Position numbers and translations under genes: made by a program. From Dactylosporangium vinaceum (GTDB taxonomy: Bacteria; Actinomycetota; Actinomycetes; Mycobacteriales; Micromonosporaceae), in contig NZ_CP061913.1 of NCBI RefSeq assembly GCF_019904175.1, positions 6,882,001 to 6,946,000 on the forward strand: a stretch of DNA of 64,000 nucleotides, in the 5' to 3' direction. Each line of letters starts with the position of its first letter. Position 1 is the first letter of the stretch. Under the pieces are notes generated by a model. That model saw nothing but the letters and a program-made list of their open reading frames with translations, was not told where the DNA came from and searched no databases. Shown here piece after piece: positions 8,073 to 16,978 of this stretch.

Positions 8073-11000
8073 CTACGGGTTCGTGATCTGCGGGCCAGGG
8101 GTCCAGCCGATCTGGACGACCGAGGTCTGGCCGGCGCGGACGAGCAGGGCCCGGCCGGGCGGGAAGTCGGCCCGGTTCAGGCGGTTCGGGAACGGTGTGC
8201 GGAAGAGCCGGTCGCCGTCGGAGGGGTCAGGGGCCAGCGCCAGGCCGCAGCGACCCGACTTGATCAGGCCGAGCAGGCCCATCGTGCCGGTCATCGAGGC
8301 CGCCTCGCCCTCACCGACGGCGAAGAGGCCCTCGTCACGGCAGACCCGGACCAGGTCACTGAGCGCGGTGTCGGCGGCCGGGTGGGTGGCGACCTCGGGC
8401 ACGTTCTCGATGAACACCGCGACCCGCTCGCCGGCCCGGACCCGGTCGGCCAGGTCCTTCGCGTGCCGGGCCATCGCCTCGGCGCCGGCGGCGACCCCGG
8501 CGAACACCGGTGCGGCGGCCAGCGGCGAGCGGCGCTGCGGCGTGAACAGGTGGGCCCGGACGGCCGGGTCCCGGTGGCGCACCGCGGCGGCGATCGTGCG
8601 CATGGCTGTCGTGCGGCCCGACTGGGGCGGGCCGGCCACCAGGAACACGCCCTCCGGCACGAACGTCGCCGGACCCAGCGTCGCCGCGGCCACGCCGAGC
8701 ACCGCGGCCCCGCCGGGGTCGGCGGGCAGCACGTCGATCCGCTTGCTCAGCGACGCGATCGGCGGCGCGGCGGGCATGCCGGCCCGGACCATCGACTCGC
8801 CGAAGGACTTGCAGTAGGCCGCCTGGCTGCCCATGTCGGCCCGGCCGCCGAGGATCGCGACCTGCAGCTCGACCCCGTCGATCATGCCGCGGCCGGGCGG
8901 AGAGCTCGGCTTGAGCACGTCATGGGGCAGATTCATCGTCTGGTACTCGTTCACGTCCGCCATCCGCAGCGCGACCCTGGTCTGCATGGCCGAGGCCAGG
9001 GCCGACGGCACCGACGCGGGCCGGTCGGCGGTGATGAACACGTGCACGCCGACCGGACGGCCCTCGACGGCGATCGCGCAGAACGCGTCGAAGAACTTCG
9101 CCCGCTCCCCCGTCTCGTACGCCTGCCGGAACGCCGCCACGCCGTCGACGAGCAGCAGGATGCGCGGCTCGTCCGGGACGCCGCCGGCCGCGGTGCGGTA
9201 CTCGGTGATGGAGCCCGCACGGGCCGCCGAGAACCGCAGCGCCCGTTCGGCGATGAGCTGCCCGAGGCCGGTGATGAGCCGGGCGACCCGCTCGTGGTCG
9301 GTGGCGCCGATGATGCTGCCCACGTGCGGCAGCGCCTCCAGCATGGCCAGCGCCCGGCCGGCGAAGTCCAGCCCGTACACCTGGCACGGCCCGCCACGCA
9401 CTGTCGAGCCGGCGGCCACGGCGATCGTGCGCAGCAGCGTGCTTTTGCCCGAGCCGCCGGTGCCGTAGACGGCGAGGTTGCCGTGCAGGTCCGGGTAGAA
9501 CGCGACTGTCGGCTGCCGCTGCTCGGTCGGCACGTCGCAGACACCGAAGACCAGCTCGTCGTCGCGGCGGGCGGTCGGCACCTGGGTCGGGTCGGAGATG
9601 TCGTACAGCGTGGCCAGCGGCGCCAGCCACGGCCGGGCCGGGCGGTAGATCCGGGCCCGGGTCCGGGCCTCGTCCAGCGCGGTGACGAGGCGGCGGATGT
9701 CCGGCTCGCCCAGGCGGACCGGGGCCTCGTCCAGCTCCGGCAGCTCCCACGCAGCCGGGGCGCCGAAGCCGAGCTCCTCGACCCCGATGCGGGCCGGCTC
9801 CGGCTCGTCGCCGGTCCAGCCGCCGGCGTAGCCGGTCTGGAAGGGCACCAGCCGGCCGGGGCCCGTCTTGGACACCGCCCGCCCCGGCACCGCCGAGTCG
9901 AAGAACGCGGCCTCGGGCGAGCCGAGCACGTCGACGCTGTCGGCCTCGTCGGCGGTGCGCAGGGCCAGGCGCAGGTTGGTGTTGGCCCGCAGGTTGTCCT
10001 TGATGACCCCGGCCGGGCGCTGGGTGGCCAGGATCAGGTGGACGCCGAGCGACCGGCCCCGCTGCGCGACGTTGATCATGCCGTCGACGAACTCGGGCAG
10101 CTCGGCCACGAGGGCGGCGAACTCGTCGACGACGATGACGAGGCTCGGCGGCGCGTCCGGCGAGCCCTTCTTCTCCAGCTCGACGAGGTCCTTGACCTGG
10201 TGCGCGGCGAAGAGCTTCTCGCGGCGGCGCAGCTCGGCCGAGAGCGACACCATGGCCCGGCGCACCTCGTGCGGGTCGAGGTCGGTGACCAGCCCGACCT
10301 GGTGCGGAAGCCCGACGAGGTCCTTGAACGCCGAGCCGCCCTTGTAGTCGATGAGCAGGAACGTCAGCCGCTGCGGGCTGTGCGCGGCGGCCATCGCCAG
10401 GATCCAGGACTGCAGCAGCTCGCTCTTGCCGGCGCCGGTGGTGCCGCCGACGAGCGCGTGCGGGCCGTCGGCGCGCAGGTCCACCGCGTGCGGGCCGACG
10501 GCCGTGCGGCCGATCACGGCGCGCAGGGTGCCCGCCTGCTTGGCCGGGCGGTCGGGCGCGTAGGGCCCGGTGACGATCGAGCGGCTGGCCTGCCACCGCT
10601 CCAGCACGACGTCGGCGTCCGGCGTGAGCGGTGTCTCGCTGACGTTGAACAGCGGCACCGAGCGGGGCAGGTCGCTGTCGTCGACGATCCGCGCGCCGAC
10701 GTCGACCAGGGGCGCGAGGCGCCGGGCCAGGTCGACGGCGGTCGCGGCGTCGAGCCCCTCGACGGCGAGCGGGTCGACGAGGTCGGCCGGGCCGACGAAC
10801 CCGGCGACGCCGCCGCCGGACCCGTCGTAGTGCAGCGACACGTAGGACCGGCAGGCGGCGGGCAGCCGCGCGGTCGCGGGGGCCAGCCAGATCACGTGGA
10901 CGCCGGCGGCGGGGCCGCGCTCGGCCAGCTCGACCAGGCGGCTGCGCTCGACCGGGGCGTCGTCCTCGACGAGGACCACCACGGCCGGCCGCCCGGCGTC

Positions 11001-12476
11001 GTTCGTGGCCAGCCGGCGCTCGAGCAGCTCCTCCAGCGCCGAGACCAGCGCGACGCCCTCGCGGATCGTCGAGACCAGGTGCCGCTGGTTGATCGGGCTG
11101 TGCGCCGACGTCGTGTGCGGCAGCCAGGTGAGCCACGACCAGGCCGGGGCCGCACCGGGCGGCACGAACGCGGCCAGGACGAGCTCGGCCGGCGAGTGCA
11201 GGGCGGCGAGCTGCAGCAGCAGCGAGCGGCCCACGGCGAACAGCGCCTCGCGCGGGCCGGCGAGGCCGACGGCCCCCTCGGTGAGGTCGGCGACGACGGG
11301 GACGTCGGGCAGGTCACGGTAGCGCCGGACCACCTCGTCGATCTCGGCCAGCAGCTCCCGGGGCAGCTGCTGGCGCGTCGGCACGGCGATGGTGTCGCGG
11401 GCGGGCCGGCGCCCGGTGCCCAGCCGGATCTCACCGAAGCCGGGCTCCCCCGGCCGGCGCGTCCACAGCAGCGGGGTGCTCCGCCGGACGGCCTCGACGC
11501 AGGCGGCCAGGGGTGGGTGCTCGCCGTTGCGGGCCATGGTCTCGGCCGCCGCGCCCGCGGCCGCCTCCCGGTCCAGCCGCTCGAGCTCGGCGCGGAACAC
11601 GCGCAGTCCCTTGCGGTACGCCGACCGCCCGGACAGGAAGCCCTCCGCGGAGTACCCGAGCATCATGAGCGGGCTGAGCGCGACGAAGGCCAGCGAGGCG
11701 ATCGACCGGGTGATCAGATAGAGCGCCCCGCCCATCAGCATCGGCGCGATCATGGCCACGAACGGCAGCCGGGTCGGTGCCGGCCGCTGCGGCGGCTCCG
11801 GCGCCGTGCGTTCCTCGCCGGTGTAGCGCGGGTCGAGCCGGGGTGAGCGCACGAAGCCCTCGGCCGCGGTGTCGGCCCGGGAGGCGGCGGCCACGAGCCG
11901 CACGATGAGCTCGGTGTCACCGATGCGCACCGCGTCACCGGGCGACAGCACGGCCCGCGTGACGGCGGAGCCGCCGACCTCGAGGCCGTTGGCCGAGCCG
12001 AGATCGACGATCTCGGCGGCCGGGCCGAGGATGAGCCGGGCGTGCTGGCGCGACGCGAGCGGGTCGGAGAGGCGGACATCGCAGCCGCGCTCGCGGCCGA
12101 TGACGCTCGTCGGGTTGGTGAGCGCAAACTCGCGGCCGGCGTCGGGCCCGGCGGTCACGACGACGACCGCCCGGACCTCGCCGCGGTGGGCCGGGTACGT
12201 CTCCGGCGACCGCGTCACCGCCACCCGCGCACCCGAGCGCAGGCCGCTCTCCGCGAGCGTCATGCCCGGGTCGAGGCTGGCCCCCTGGCCGGGGCCCGGG
12301 CCGGCGATGAGGTGCAGCGTCGGGCGGTCCGGGCCGGCGATGCGGGCGCCGCGCGCCGCCGGGTCGGCCAGCAGCAGGTGCCGGGCCAGGTCGCCGACGG
12401 TCGCGGTGGCGTCGACGGTCGCGACGAGGTCGGCCTCGGGCGCGCCGGGCCGCTGCAGGGTGAACTTGAGCTTCAC
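8073..12476 (-). CDS. FHA-domain EccC/FtsK-SpoIIIE-type type VII secretion ATPase
   Basis: A 1467-residue protein, GTG start with AAGGAG upstream, overlapping the previous gene by GTGA. Order: a ubiquitin-like N-terminal stretch (1-90); an FHA domain (about 115-195; SVIGRERGCDVRLSD, SRQHARL, GSANGLEV); two membrane helices (about 237-275); then three FtsK/SpoIIIE ATPase modules. P-loop 1 is GGTTGAGKSELL (about 675) with Walker B VIVVDEF. P-loop 2 is GTGGSGKST (about 1004), with LLLVDG lacking the Glu. P-loop 3 is GPPQSGRTT (about 1279), with Arg in place of Lys and a poor Walker B. This resembles EccC, where the first module drives transport and the last ones are degenerate and bind substrate. 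The FHA domain suggests control by the operon's own kinase. Confidence 0.9.
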   Translation of the reverse strand: MKLKFTLQRPGAPEADLVATVDATATVGDLARHLLLADPAARGARIAGPDRPTLHLIAGPGPGQGASLDPGMTLAESGLRSGARVAVTRSPETYPAHRGEVRAVVVVTAGPDAGREFALTNPTSVIGRERGCDVRLSDPLASRQHARLILGPAAEIVDLGSANGLEVGGSAVTRAVLSPGDAVRIGDTELIVRLVAAASRADTAAEGFVRSPRLDPRYTGEERTAPEPPQRPAPTRLPFVAMIAPMLMGGALYLITRSIASLAFVALSPLMMLGYSAEGFLSGRSAYRKGLRVFRAELERLDREAAAGAAAETMARNGEHPPLAACVEAVRRSTPLLWTRRPGEPGFGEIRLGTGRRPARDTIAVPTRQQLPRELLAEIDEVVRRYRDLPDVPVVADLTEGAVGLAGPREALFAVGRSLLLQLAALHSPAELVLAAFVPPGAAPAWSWLTWLPHTTSAHSPINQRHLVSTIREGVALVSALEELLERRLATNDAGRPAVVVLVEDDAPVERSRLVELAERGPAAGVHVIWLAPATARLPAACRSYVSLHYDGSGGGVAGFVGPADLVDPLAVEGLDAATAVDLARRLAPLVDVGARIVDDSDLPRSVPLFNVSETPLTPDADVVLERWQASRSIVTGPYAPDRPAKQAGTLRAVIGRTAVGPHAVDLRADGPHALVGGTTGAGKSELLQSWILAMAAAHSPQRLTFLLIDYKGGSAFKDLVGLPHQVGLVTDLDPHEVRRAMVSLSAELRRREKLFAAHQVKDLVELEKKGSPDAPPSLVIVVDEFAALVAELPEFVDGMINVAQRGRSLGVHLILATQRPAGVIKDNLRANTNLRLALRTADEADSVDVLGSPEAAFFDSAVPGRAVSKTGPGRLVPFQTGYAGGWTGDEPEPARIGVEELGFGAPAAWELPELDEAPVRLGEPDIRRLVTALDEARTRARIYRPARPWLAPLATLYDISDPTQVPTARRDDELVFGVCDVPTEQRQPTVAFYPDLHGNLAVYGTGGSGKSTLLRTIAVAAGSTVRGGPCQVYGLDFAGRALAMLEALPHVGSIIGATDHERVARLITGLGQLIAERALRFSAARAGSITEYRTAAGGVPDEPRILLLVDGVAAFRQAYETGERAKFFDAFCAIAVEGRPVGVHVFITADRPASVPSALASAMQTRVALRMADVNEYQTMNLPHDVLKPSSPPGRGMIDGVELQVAILGGRADMGSQAAYCKSFGESMVRAGMPAAPPIASLSKRIDVLPADPGGAAVLGVAAATLGPATFVPEGVFLVAGPPQSGRTTAMRTIAAAVRHRDPAVRAHLFTPQRRSPLAAAPVFAGVAAGAEAMARHAKDLADRVRAGERVAVFIENVPEVATHPAADTALSDLVRVCRDEGLFAVGEGEAASMTGTMGLLGLIKSGRCGLALAPDPSDGDRLFRTPFPNRLNRADFPPGRALLVRAGQTSVVQIGWTPGPQITNP

Positions 12477-14755
12477 AGTCCGGCTCCTTGGACGGTCCGC
12501 GGCCGCGTTCGCGCGCCGGGGTCGAGGGGGCGGGGAACGGCCGGCCGGCGGTCGGTACGCGGCCCCGGCCGGACCGGACCCGGGCGCCGCGGGCGCAGCG
12601 AGCGCAGGCTGAGCGCGGCCCGCAGCCGGCGCCCGCGGCCGGCCCCGGTGCGCATCCGGCGGCGGGCGTCGTCGACCTGCCGCCAGAACTCGGCGGCGTG
12701 GGGCGCGGCCGGGTCGTCGGGGCCGTAGACCGCGTGGTCGGCGTCGTCGGCGATCGGGCCAAGCCCGGCCAGCCCGGCCCCCGACAGTGCGGCCGCCTCC
12801 TCCTGCCGGGTGCCTCCGGCGTAAACGGTGGCGCCGAGGTCGCGGGCGGTGTCGACGAGCTCCCGCCAGCCGTTGGCGTAACGGTCGCTGACGCTCCCGC
12901 CGCGGCGGCGGTGCCGGCGCCGGGCCGCCTTGAGCCCGACGATGAGGCCGGCCGCGACGGCGAGCGCCAGGACGGGCGGCCCGACCCAGCGCAGCACCGG
13001 CATCATCGCGGCCAGGACCCGGCACAGCAGGCACGACCGGGGCCGGGGCGGATGCGTCTGGGTGAGGTCGGTGCGGCCGGAGTCCAGCGCCGGGACCGGC
13101 TGGCGGGCGGCGTTCGGGGGCGGGACGGCCGCGGTGTCGGTGTTCTCCGACTCCGTCGGTGGCGTGGTGTCCGGCTTCTTCGTGACGTCGGGCATGAACT
13201 CGGTCTGCGGGATCGCCACCCAGCCGCGCCCGCTGACGCCGACCTCGACCCAGGCGTGGACGTCGGCCCCGCGAACCGTTCCGTCGGACCGCGGACGCGC
13301 GCCGAGCACGACCCGGGCCGGCACGCCGAGGTAGTTGGCGACGAGCGCGTAGGCCGCGGCGTACTGCTCGTCGTCGCCGACCGGGCGGGCCGCGGTGAAG
13401 AACCCGGCCAGCCGGCCGGTGCCGTGCCCGGGCAGGAACTGGCCCTCACCCTTGCCGCCGTCGCTGTAGGCGCCGTTGTCGTGCAGGTAGGCGGCGACCG
13501 CCCGCAGCTGCGCGGCCGGTGTGGTGACGCCCCTGGTCCAGGCGGCGACCTTGCTGCTGAACAGCGCCTGGGCCGGGTCGGTGAGCGCGGGCCGGGCGGC
13601 CGGCTGGGCGTCGTCGGGCAGCGCCGGCGTGTCGATCGCGGTCCGCATGGTGTAGCTGTCACCGGCGGCGAGGCGCGCGCTGACGAGGACGGCCGAGGTG
13701 GCCGGGCTGACCCGCAGGCCGGCCGCCAGGTCCGCGGACCGCGGGCCCGCGAACGTCACCGCGGCCGGGCGGCCGGCGCCGGGCAGCCAGGGGTTGAGGT
13801 CGGTGGCGGCGGCGTACGCGGCGGCGATCGTCACCTGGATCGTGGCGGACCCGCCGCTGCCGAAGGCGGGCCCGACCCGCTCGAAGCCGCCGTCGCCGCG
13901 GCCGGCCGCGCCCCAGACGAGCCCGTCGTAGTCGTCGAGGACCGCGATGCGCAGCGGGGTGCCCGCGGGCAGTCCGCTCACCGTGAGCAGGGTCTGGTCG
14001 TAGAGCTGCTCGGCGTCCTTGGTGAACTTGCGGAACCCGACGAGCGGGCTGGGGTACGCCCCGATGTCGAACGGCGGCAGCACCTCGTCGCGCAGCACGA
14101 CGCGGGGTCCACCGGCCACGGCGGGCGCGGCAGCCACGGCGGCCAGGCCGGCCACCGTGAGCGCGAGCGCCCCGGCGCCGATCCGGGCGGCGCTCGGGCG
14201 GGTGCCGCGGCGGCGGCTGGCGGCCCAGACGAGGCATCCGGCGGCGAGCAGCACCCCGTCGGCGAGCCGGGCGGCCGGTTCGCGGGTGCCGAGCAGGATG
14301 ACCGCCGAAAGCAGCAGCGGGGGTACCGCAACCGGCGCCGACGGCAGCCGCGGCGCCCGCTTGGCCAGGATCATCCCGCCCGCACCGGCCACCAGGGCGA
14401 GCACGAACGGCACGACGAGCAGGTCCCGGCCCGTCACCGGCGGCCGGGTGGTGAGCAGCTCCTTCCAGCCCCGCACCGCGTCCAGGGCGAGGGCCCGGTA
14501 GGTGTCGAGGGCCGCCGGCGAGCGGTCGGTGAGCACGAGCGGGCCGCCGAGGGCGAAGAACAGCGCCAGGACGGTGGCCGCGACCATGATGACCGGCTGG
14601 CGGGCGGCGGTGAGCGCCCACGCGGCACCGATACCGGCGGCGAGGCCGAGGGCGGCCACGACGAGGTAGTCGCGGCCGGCGTAGGTGGCGCCGAAGCCGA
14701 GAAGCGCGACAAGGCCCAGCCCGGCCAGGGCGGCCGCGTCGCGCGCGTCCCTCAC
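12473..14755 (-). CDS. TgpA-like transglutaminase-fold membrane protein, probably catalytically dead
   Basis: A 760-residue protein with five or six N-terminal helices, an extracytoplasmic domain, a transglutaminase-core region (about 430-520), one more helix (about 610) and a basic cytoplasmic tail. The core aligns well with the family around VANYLGVPARVVLGARP and keeps the active-site His segment DVHAWVEV. However, the nucleophile segment reads GDDEQYA where family members have GxCxxFA, so Asp replaces Cys. The DPT segment reads IPQTEF, so the triad Asp is also missing. A structural or binding role is likely. Starts on GTGA overlap with the DUF58 gene and ends on GTGA overlap with the EccC gene. 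Confidence 0.85.
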   Translation of the reverse strand: MRDARDAAALAGLGLVALLGFGATYAGRDYLVVAALGLAAGIGAAWALTAARQPVIMVAATVLALFFALGGPLVLTDRSPAALDTYRALALDAVRGWKELLTTRPPVTGRDLLVVPFVLALVAGAGGMILAKRAPRLPSAPVAVPPLLLSAVILLGTREPAARLADGVLLAAGCLVWAASRRRGTRPSAARIGAGALALTVAGLAAVAAAPAVAGGPRVVLRDEVLPPFDIGAYPSPLVGFRKFTKDAEQLYDQTLLTVSGLPAGTPLRIAVLDDYDGLVWGAAGRGDGGFERVGPAFGSGGSATIQVTIAAAYAAATDLNPWLPGAGRPAAVTFAGPRSADLAAGLRVSPATSAVLVSARLAAGDSYTMRTAIDTPALPDDAQPAARPALTDPAQALFSSKVAAWTRGVTTPAAQLRAVAAYLHDNGAYSDGGKGEGQFLPGHGTGRLAGFFTAARPVGDDEQYAAAYALVANYLGVPARVVLGARPRSDGTVRGADVHAWVEVGVSGRGWVAIPQTEFMPDVTKKPDTTPPTESENTDTAAVPPPNAARQPVPALDSGRTDLTQTHPPRPRSCLLCRVLAAMMPVLRWVGPPVLALAVAAGLIVGLKAARRRHRRRGGSVSDRYANGWRELVDTARDLGATVYAGGTRQEEAAALSGAGLAGLGPIADDADHAVYGPDDPAAPHAAEFWRQVDDARRRMRTGAGRGRRLRAALSLRSLRPRRPGPVRPGPRTDRRPAVPRPLDPGARTRPRTVQGAGL

Positions 14756-15996
14756 GCCGCCTCGCCCTTCAGCAGCAGCATCGGCAGGTCCTCCAGCCGG
14801 GCCAGGGTGAGCACGGTCAGCGCGGCCGTGGACAGCAGCCGGGCGTGGGCGAGCGGGTCGACGCGGATGGTCACGGCGCGCACGCCCGGCGGCAGCTGGG
14901 CCGTCACCTTGCGCAGCGCGGCGGGCGCCGGGTTCGCCCCGGTGACGAGGACCGCCGAGGTGGTGCCGGGCGCGACCCGCAGGCCGCGCACCGTGAGCCC
15001 GGGCAGGCCCGCGTCCGGGCTCGTGGCGGCCCGGGCGCACATGTCGAGCAGTTCCCCGCGGTGCTGGCGGCGGCCGGGGTCCTTGCCGATCCAGCGGTCG
15101 CCGACGAGGGCGGTGGTGTCGACGCCGTCCTCGACCGCGCGGGCCGCGACCGACGCGCCGACGGACACGGCGGTCTCGAAGTCGTCGGGGTCCGGGTAGG
15201 AGCGGGGGTCGCCGTCGACGATGACCATGAGGTGGGTCCGGCGGGTGTCGCGGAACTGGCGCACCATGAACTGCTCCACCGGCCCGGCCGACCCGGTCTT
15301 CGCCGACGAGCGCCAGTGGATGTACCGCCGGTCGTCGCCCGGCACGTATTCGCGCAGGGTGTGGAAGGCCAGGTCGCTCGTCGACATGTCGTTGGTGGTG
15401 CGGCCCTCCAGGTCGCGCAGCAGGCCCTGGCCGAGCGCGGCGAGGCGGACGGTCCGCGGGTGCACGAAGATCTCGGTGACCCCGGTCCAGGTGACGCGCC
15501 GCTGCCACATCCCGAGCGGGTCGCCGCGCACGCTGCCGGCCGGGCCGACCGGGATGACGCCGCGGCGCAGTGCGTCGACGGGGAAGTCGCGCACGTGCGG
15601 GTCACCGCCGGCGGCGAGGCGCGGCACCCGGAAGGTGTGGGCCTGCGCACCGGTGCCGACCTCCAGGGTGAGCGGCAGCATCGCCCGCGCGGCGGCGTTG
15701 CGGACCACGACGTCGACCCGGGTGGAGCGGCCCGGCTCCAGCCGGCGGCGGCGCGGCTCCAGCGTCACCAGCAGCTGCATCCGGCCGATCGTGAACACCG
15801 CACCCAGGGCGAAGGCGACGAGCCCGGTGAGGCCGGCCAGGGTCGCCTCGGCCCAGCCGGCGACGGTGCCGGCGGCGAGGGCCACGGCCGACGCGGCGAG
15901 CACCGTCCAGCCCAGCGCGGTCACCGCGGCCAGCCGCGTCCACAGTGGAGCGAGCCGCGGGACGACCCGCGGCGCGAGGGCCGTCAGCGCCGTCAT
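14752..15996 (-). CDS. DUF58 domain protein
   Basis: A 414-residue protein with two N-terminal membrane helices (about 25-70) followed by a beta-rich segment. The DUF58 signature REYVPGDDRRYIHWRSSAK is at about residues 220-240, then a von Willebrand-A-like region (THLMVIVDGDP). DUF58 proteins accompany MoxR ATPases and are thought to be assembled or activated by them at the membrane. It overlaps both neighbours by 4 bp (ATGA upstream, GTGA downstream). Confidence 0.9.
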   Translation of the reverse strand: MTALTALAPRVVPRLAPLWTRLAAVTALGWTVLAASAVALAAGTVAGWAEATLAGLTGLVAFALGAVFTIGRMQLLVTLEPRRRRLEPGRSTRVDVVVRNAAARAMLPLTLEVGTGAQAHTFRVPRLAAGGDPHVRDFPVDALRRGVIPVGPAGSVRGDPLGMWQRRVTWTGVTEIFVHPRTVRLAALGQGLLRDLEGRTTNDMSTSDLAFHTLREYVPGDDRRYIHWRSSAKTGSAGPVEQFMVRQFRDTRRTHLMVIVDGDPRSYPDPDDFETAVSVGASVAARAVEDGVDTTALVGDRWIGKDPGRRQHRGELLDMCARAATSPDAGLPGLTVRGLRVAPGTTSAVLVTGANPAPAALRKVTAQLPPGVRAVTIRVDPLAHARLLSTAALTVLTLARLEDLPMLLLKGEAA

Positions 15997-16961
15997 GCCA
16001 CCCGCTCCAGCGGCGCGGCGATCTCGGTGAACACCTCGTTGACGACCTGCTCGACGGTGACGCCGTCGAACTGGGCCTCGGCGTTGACCTGGATGCGGTG
16101 GCTGAGCACCGGGTAGGCCAGGGCACGGATGTCGTCCGGAGTGACGAACGTGCGGCCGTGCGCGATCGCCCAGGTCTTGGCGCAGCGGACGTAGGCCAGC
16201 GCGCCGCGGGCGGAGACGCCGAGCTTGGTGTGCTTGTGCCGGCGGGTGGCCTCGGTCAGGCGGCTCACATAGGACAGGGTCTCGGTGCGCACGGTGACCG
16301 CGTCGGCCAGCCGGCCCAGCGGCACCAGGATCTCGGCCGACACCTTCGGCTGCACCTCGGCGGCGCGGTCGCGCACGGCCGCGGTGCGCAGCAGCTCGAC
16401 CATCGCGTCGTGGTCGGGGTAGTCGAGGCTTGTCTTCATGAGGAACCGGTCCAGCTGCGCCTCCGGCAGCGGGTAGGTGCCGGCCTGCTCCACCGGGTTC
16501 TGGGTGGCGATGACCATGAACGGGCGGCCGACGTCGTAGCTGATCCCGTCGACGGTGACCCGGCCCTCGTCCATGACCTCGAGCAGCGCCGACTGTGTCT
16601 TCGGCGAGGCCCGGTTGATCTCGTCGGCCAGCACGATCGAGTGGAAGATCGGGCCGCGCATGAACTCGAAGCGGCGGCTGGCCTGGTCGTACACCTGGAC
16701 GCCTGTCACGTCGGTGGGCAGCAGGTCGGGCGTGAACTGGATCCGCGAGTGGGAGCCCTGCACGGTGCGGGCCAGCGCCCGGGCCAGCGACGTCTTGCCC
16801 GTGCCCGGGTAGTCCTCCAGCAGCAGGTGGCCGCCGGTCAGCAGGCAGGTCAGGGCCAGCCGCACGACGTGCTCCTTGCCCAGCACCGCCTGGCCGATGT
16901 TGGCGACCATCAGCTCGAACGTGTCGCGGAACCGGGCGGCCTGATCCGGGCTGATCGTCAT
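15993..16961 (-). CDS. MoxR-family AAA+ ATPase
   Basis: A 322-residue AAA+ protein. Walker A is GYPGTGKT-like (EDYPGTGKTSLARAL, about residues 47-61), Walker B is IVLADEINRASPKTQSALLE, sensor 1 is MVIATQNPVEQAGTYPLPEAQ and the arginine-finger segment is LDRFLM. GAGAGG precedes the ATG at 16961. MoxR ATPases act as chaperones with VWA/DUF58 partners, and the DUF58 gene follows with a 4-bp overlap. The gap to the upstream Fn3 gene is 17 bp. Confidence 0.93.
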   Translation of the reverse strand: MTISPDQAARFRDTFELMVANIGQAVLGKEHVVRLALTCLLTGGHLLLEDYPGTGKTSLARALARTVQGSHSRIQFTPDLLPTDVTGVQVYDQASRRFEFMRGPIFHSIVLADEINRASPKTQSALLEVMDEGRVTVDGISYDVGRPFMVIATQNPVEQAGTYPLPEAQLDRFLMKTSLDYPDHDAMVELLRTAAVRDRAAEVQPKVSAEILVPLGRLADAVTVRTETLSYVSRLTEATRRHKHTKLGVSARGALAYVRCAKTWAIAHGRTFVTPDDIRALAYPVLSHRIQVNAEAQFDGVTVEQVVNEVFTEIAAPLERVA

Positions 16962-16978
16962 GGGTGAGTGCCTCTCTG

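Noticed and set aside
8046..11846. Long plus-strand open frame opposite the EccC gene
   Set aside because: Composition is Arg/Gly/His-rich with no motif; the opposite strand has complete ATPase motifs.
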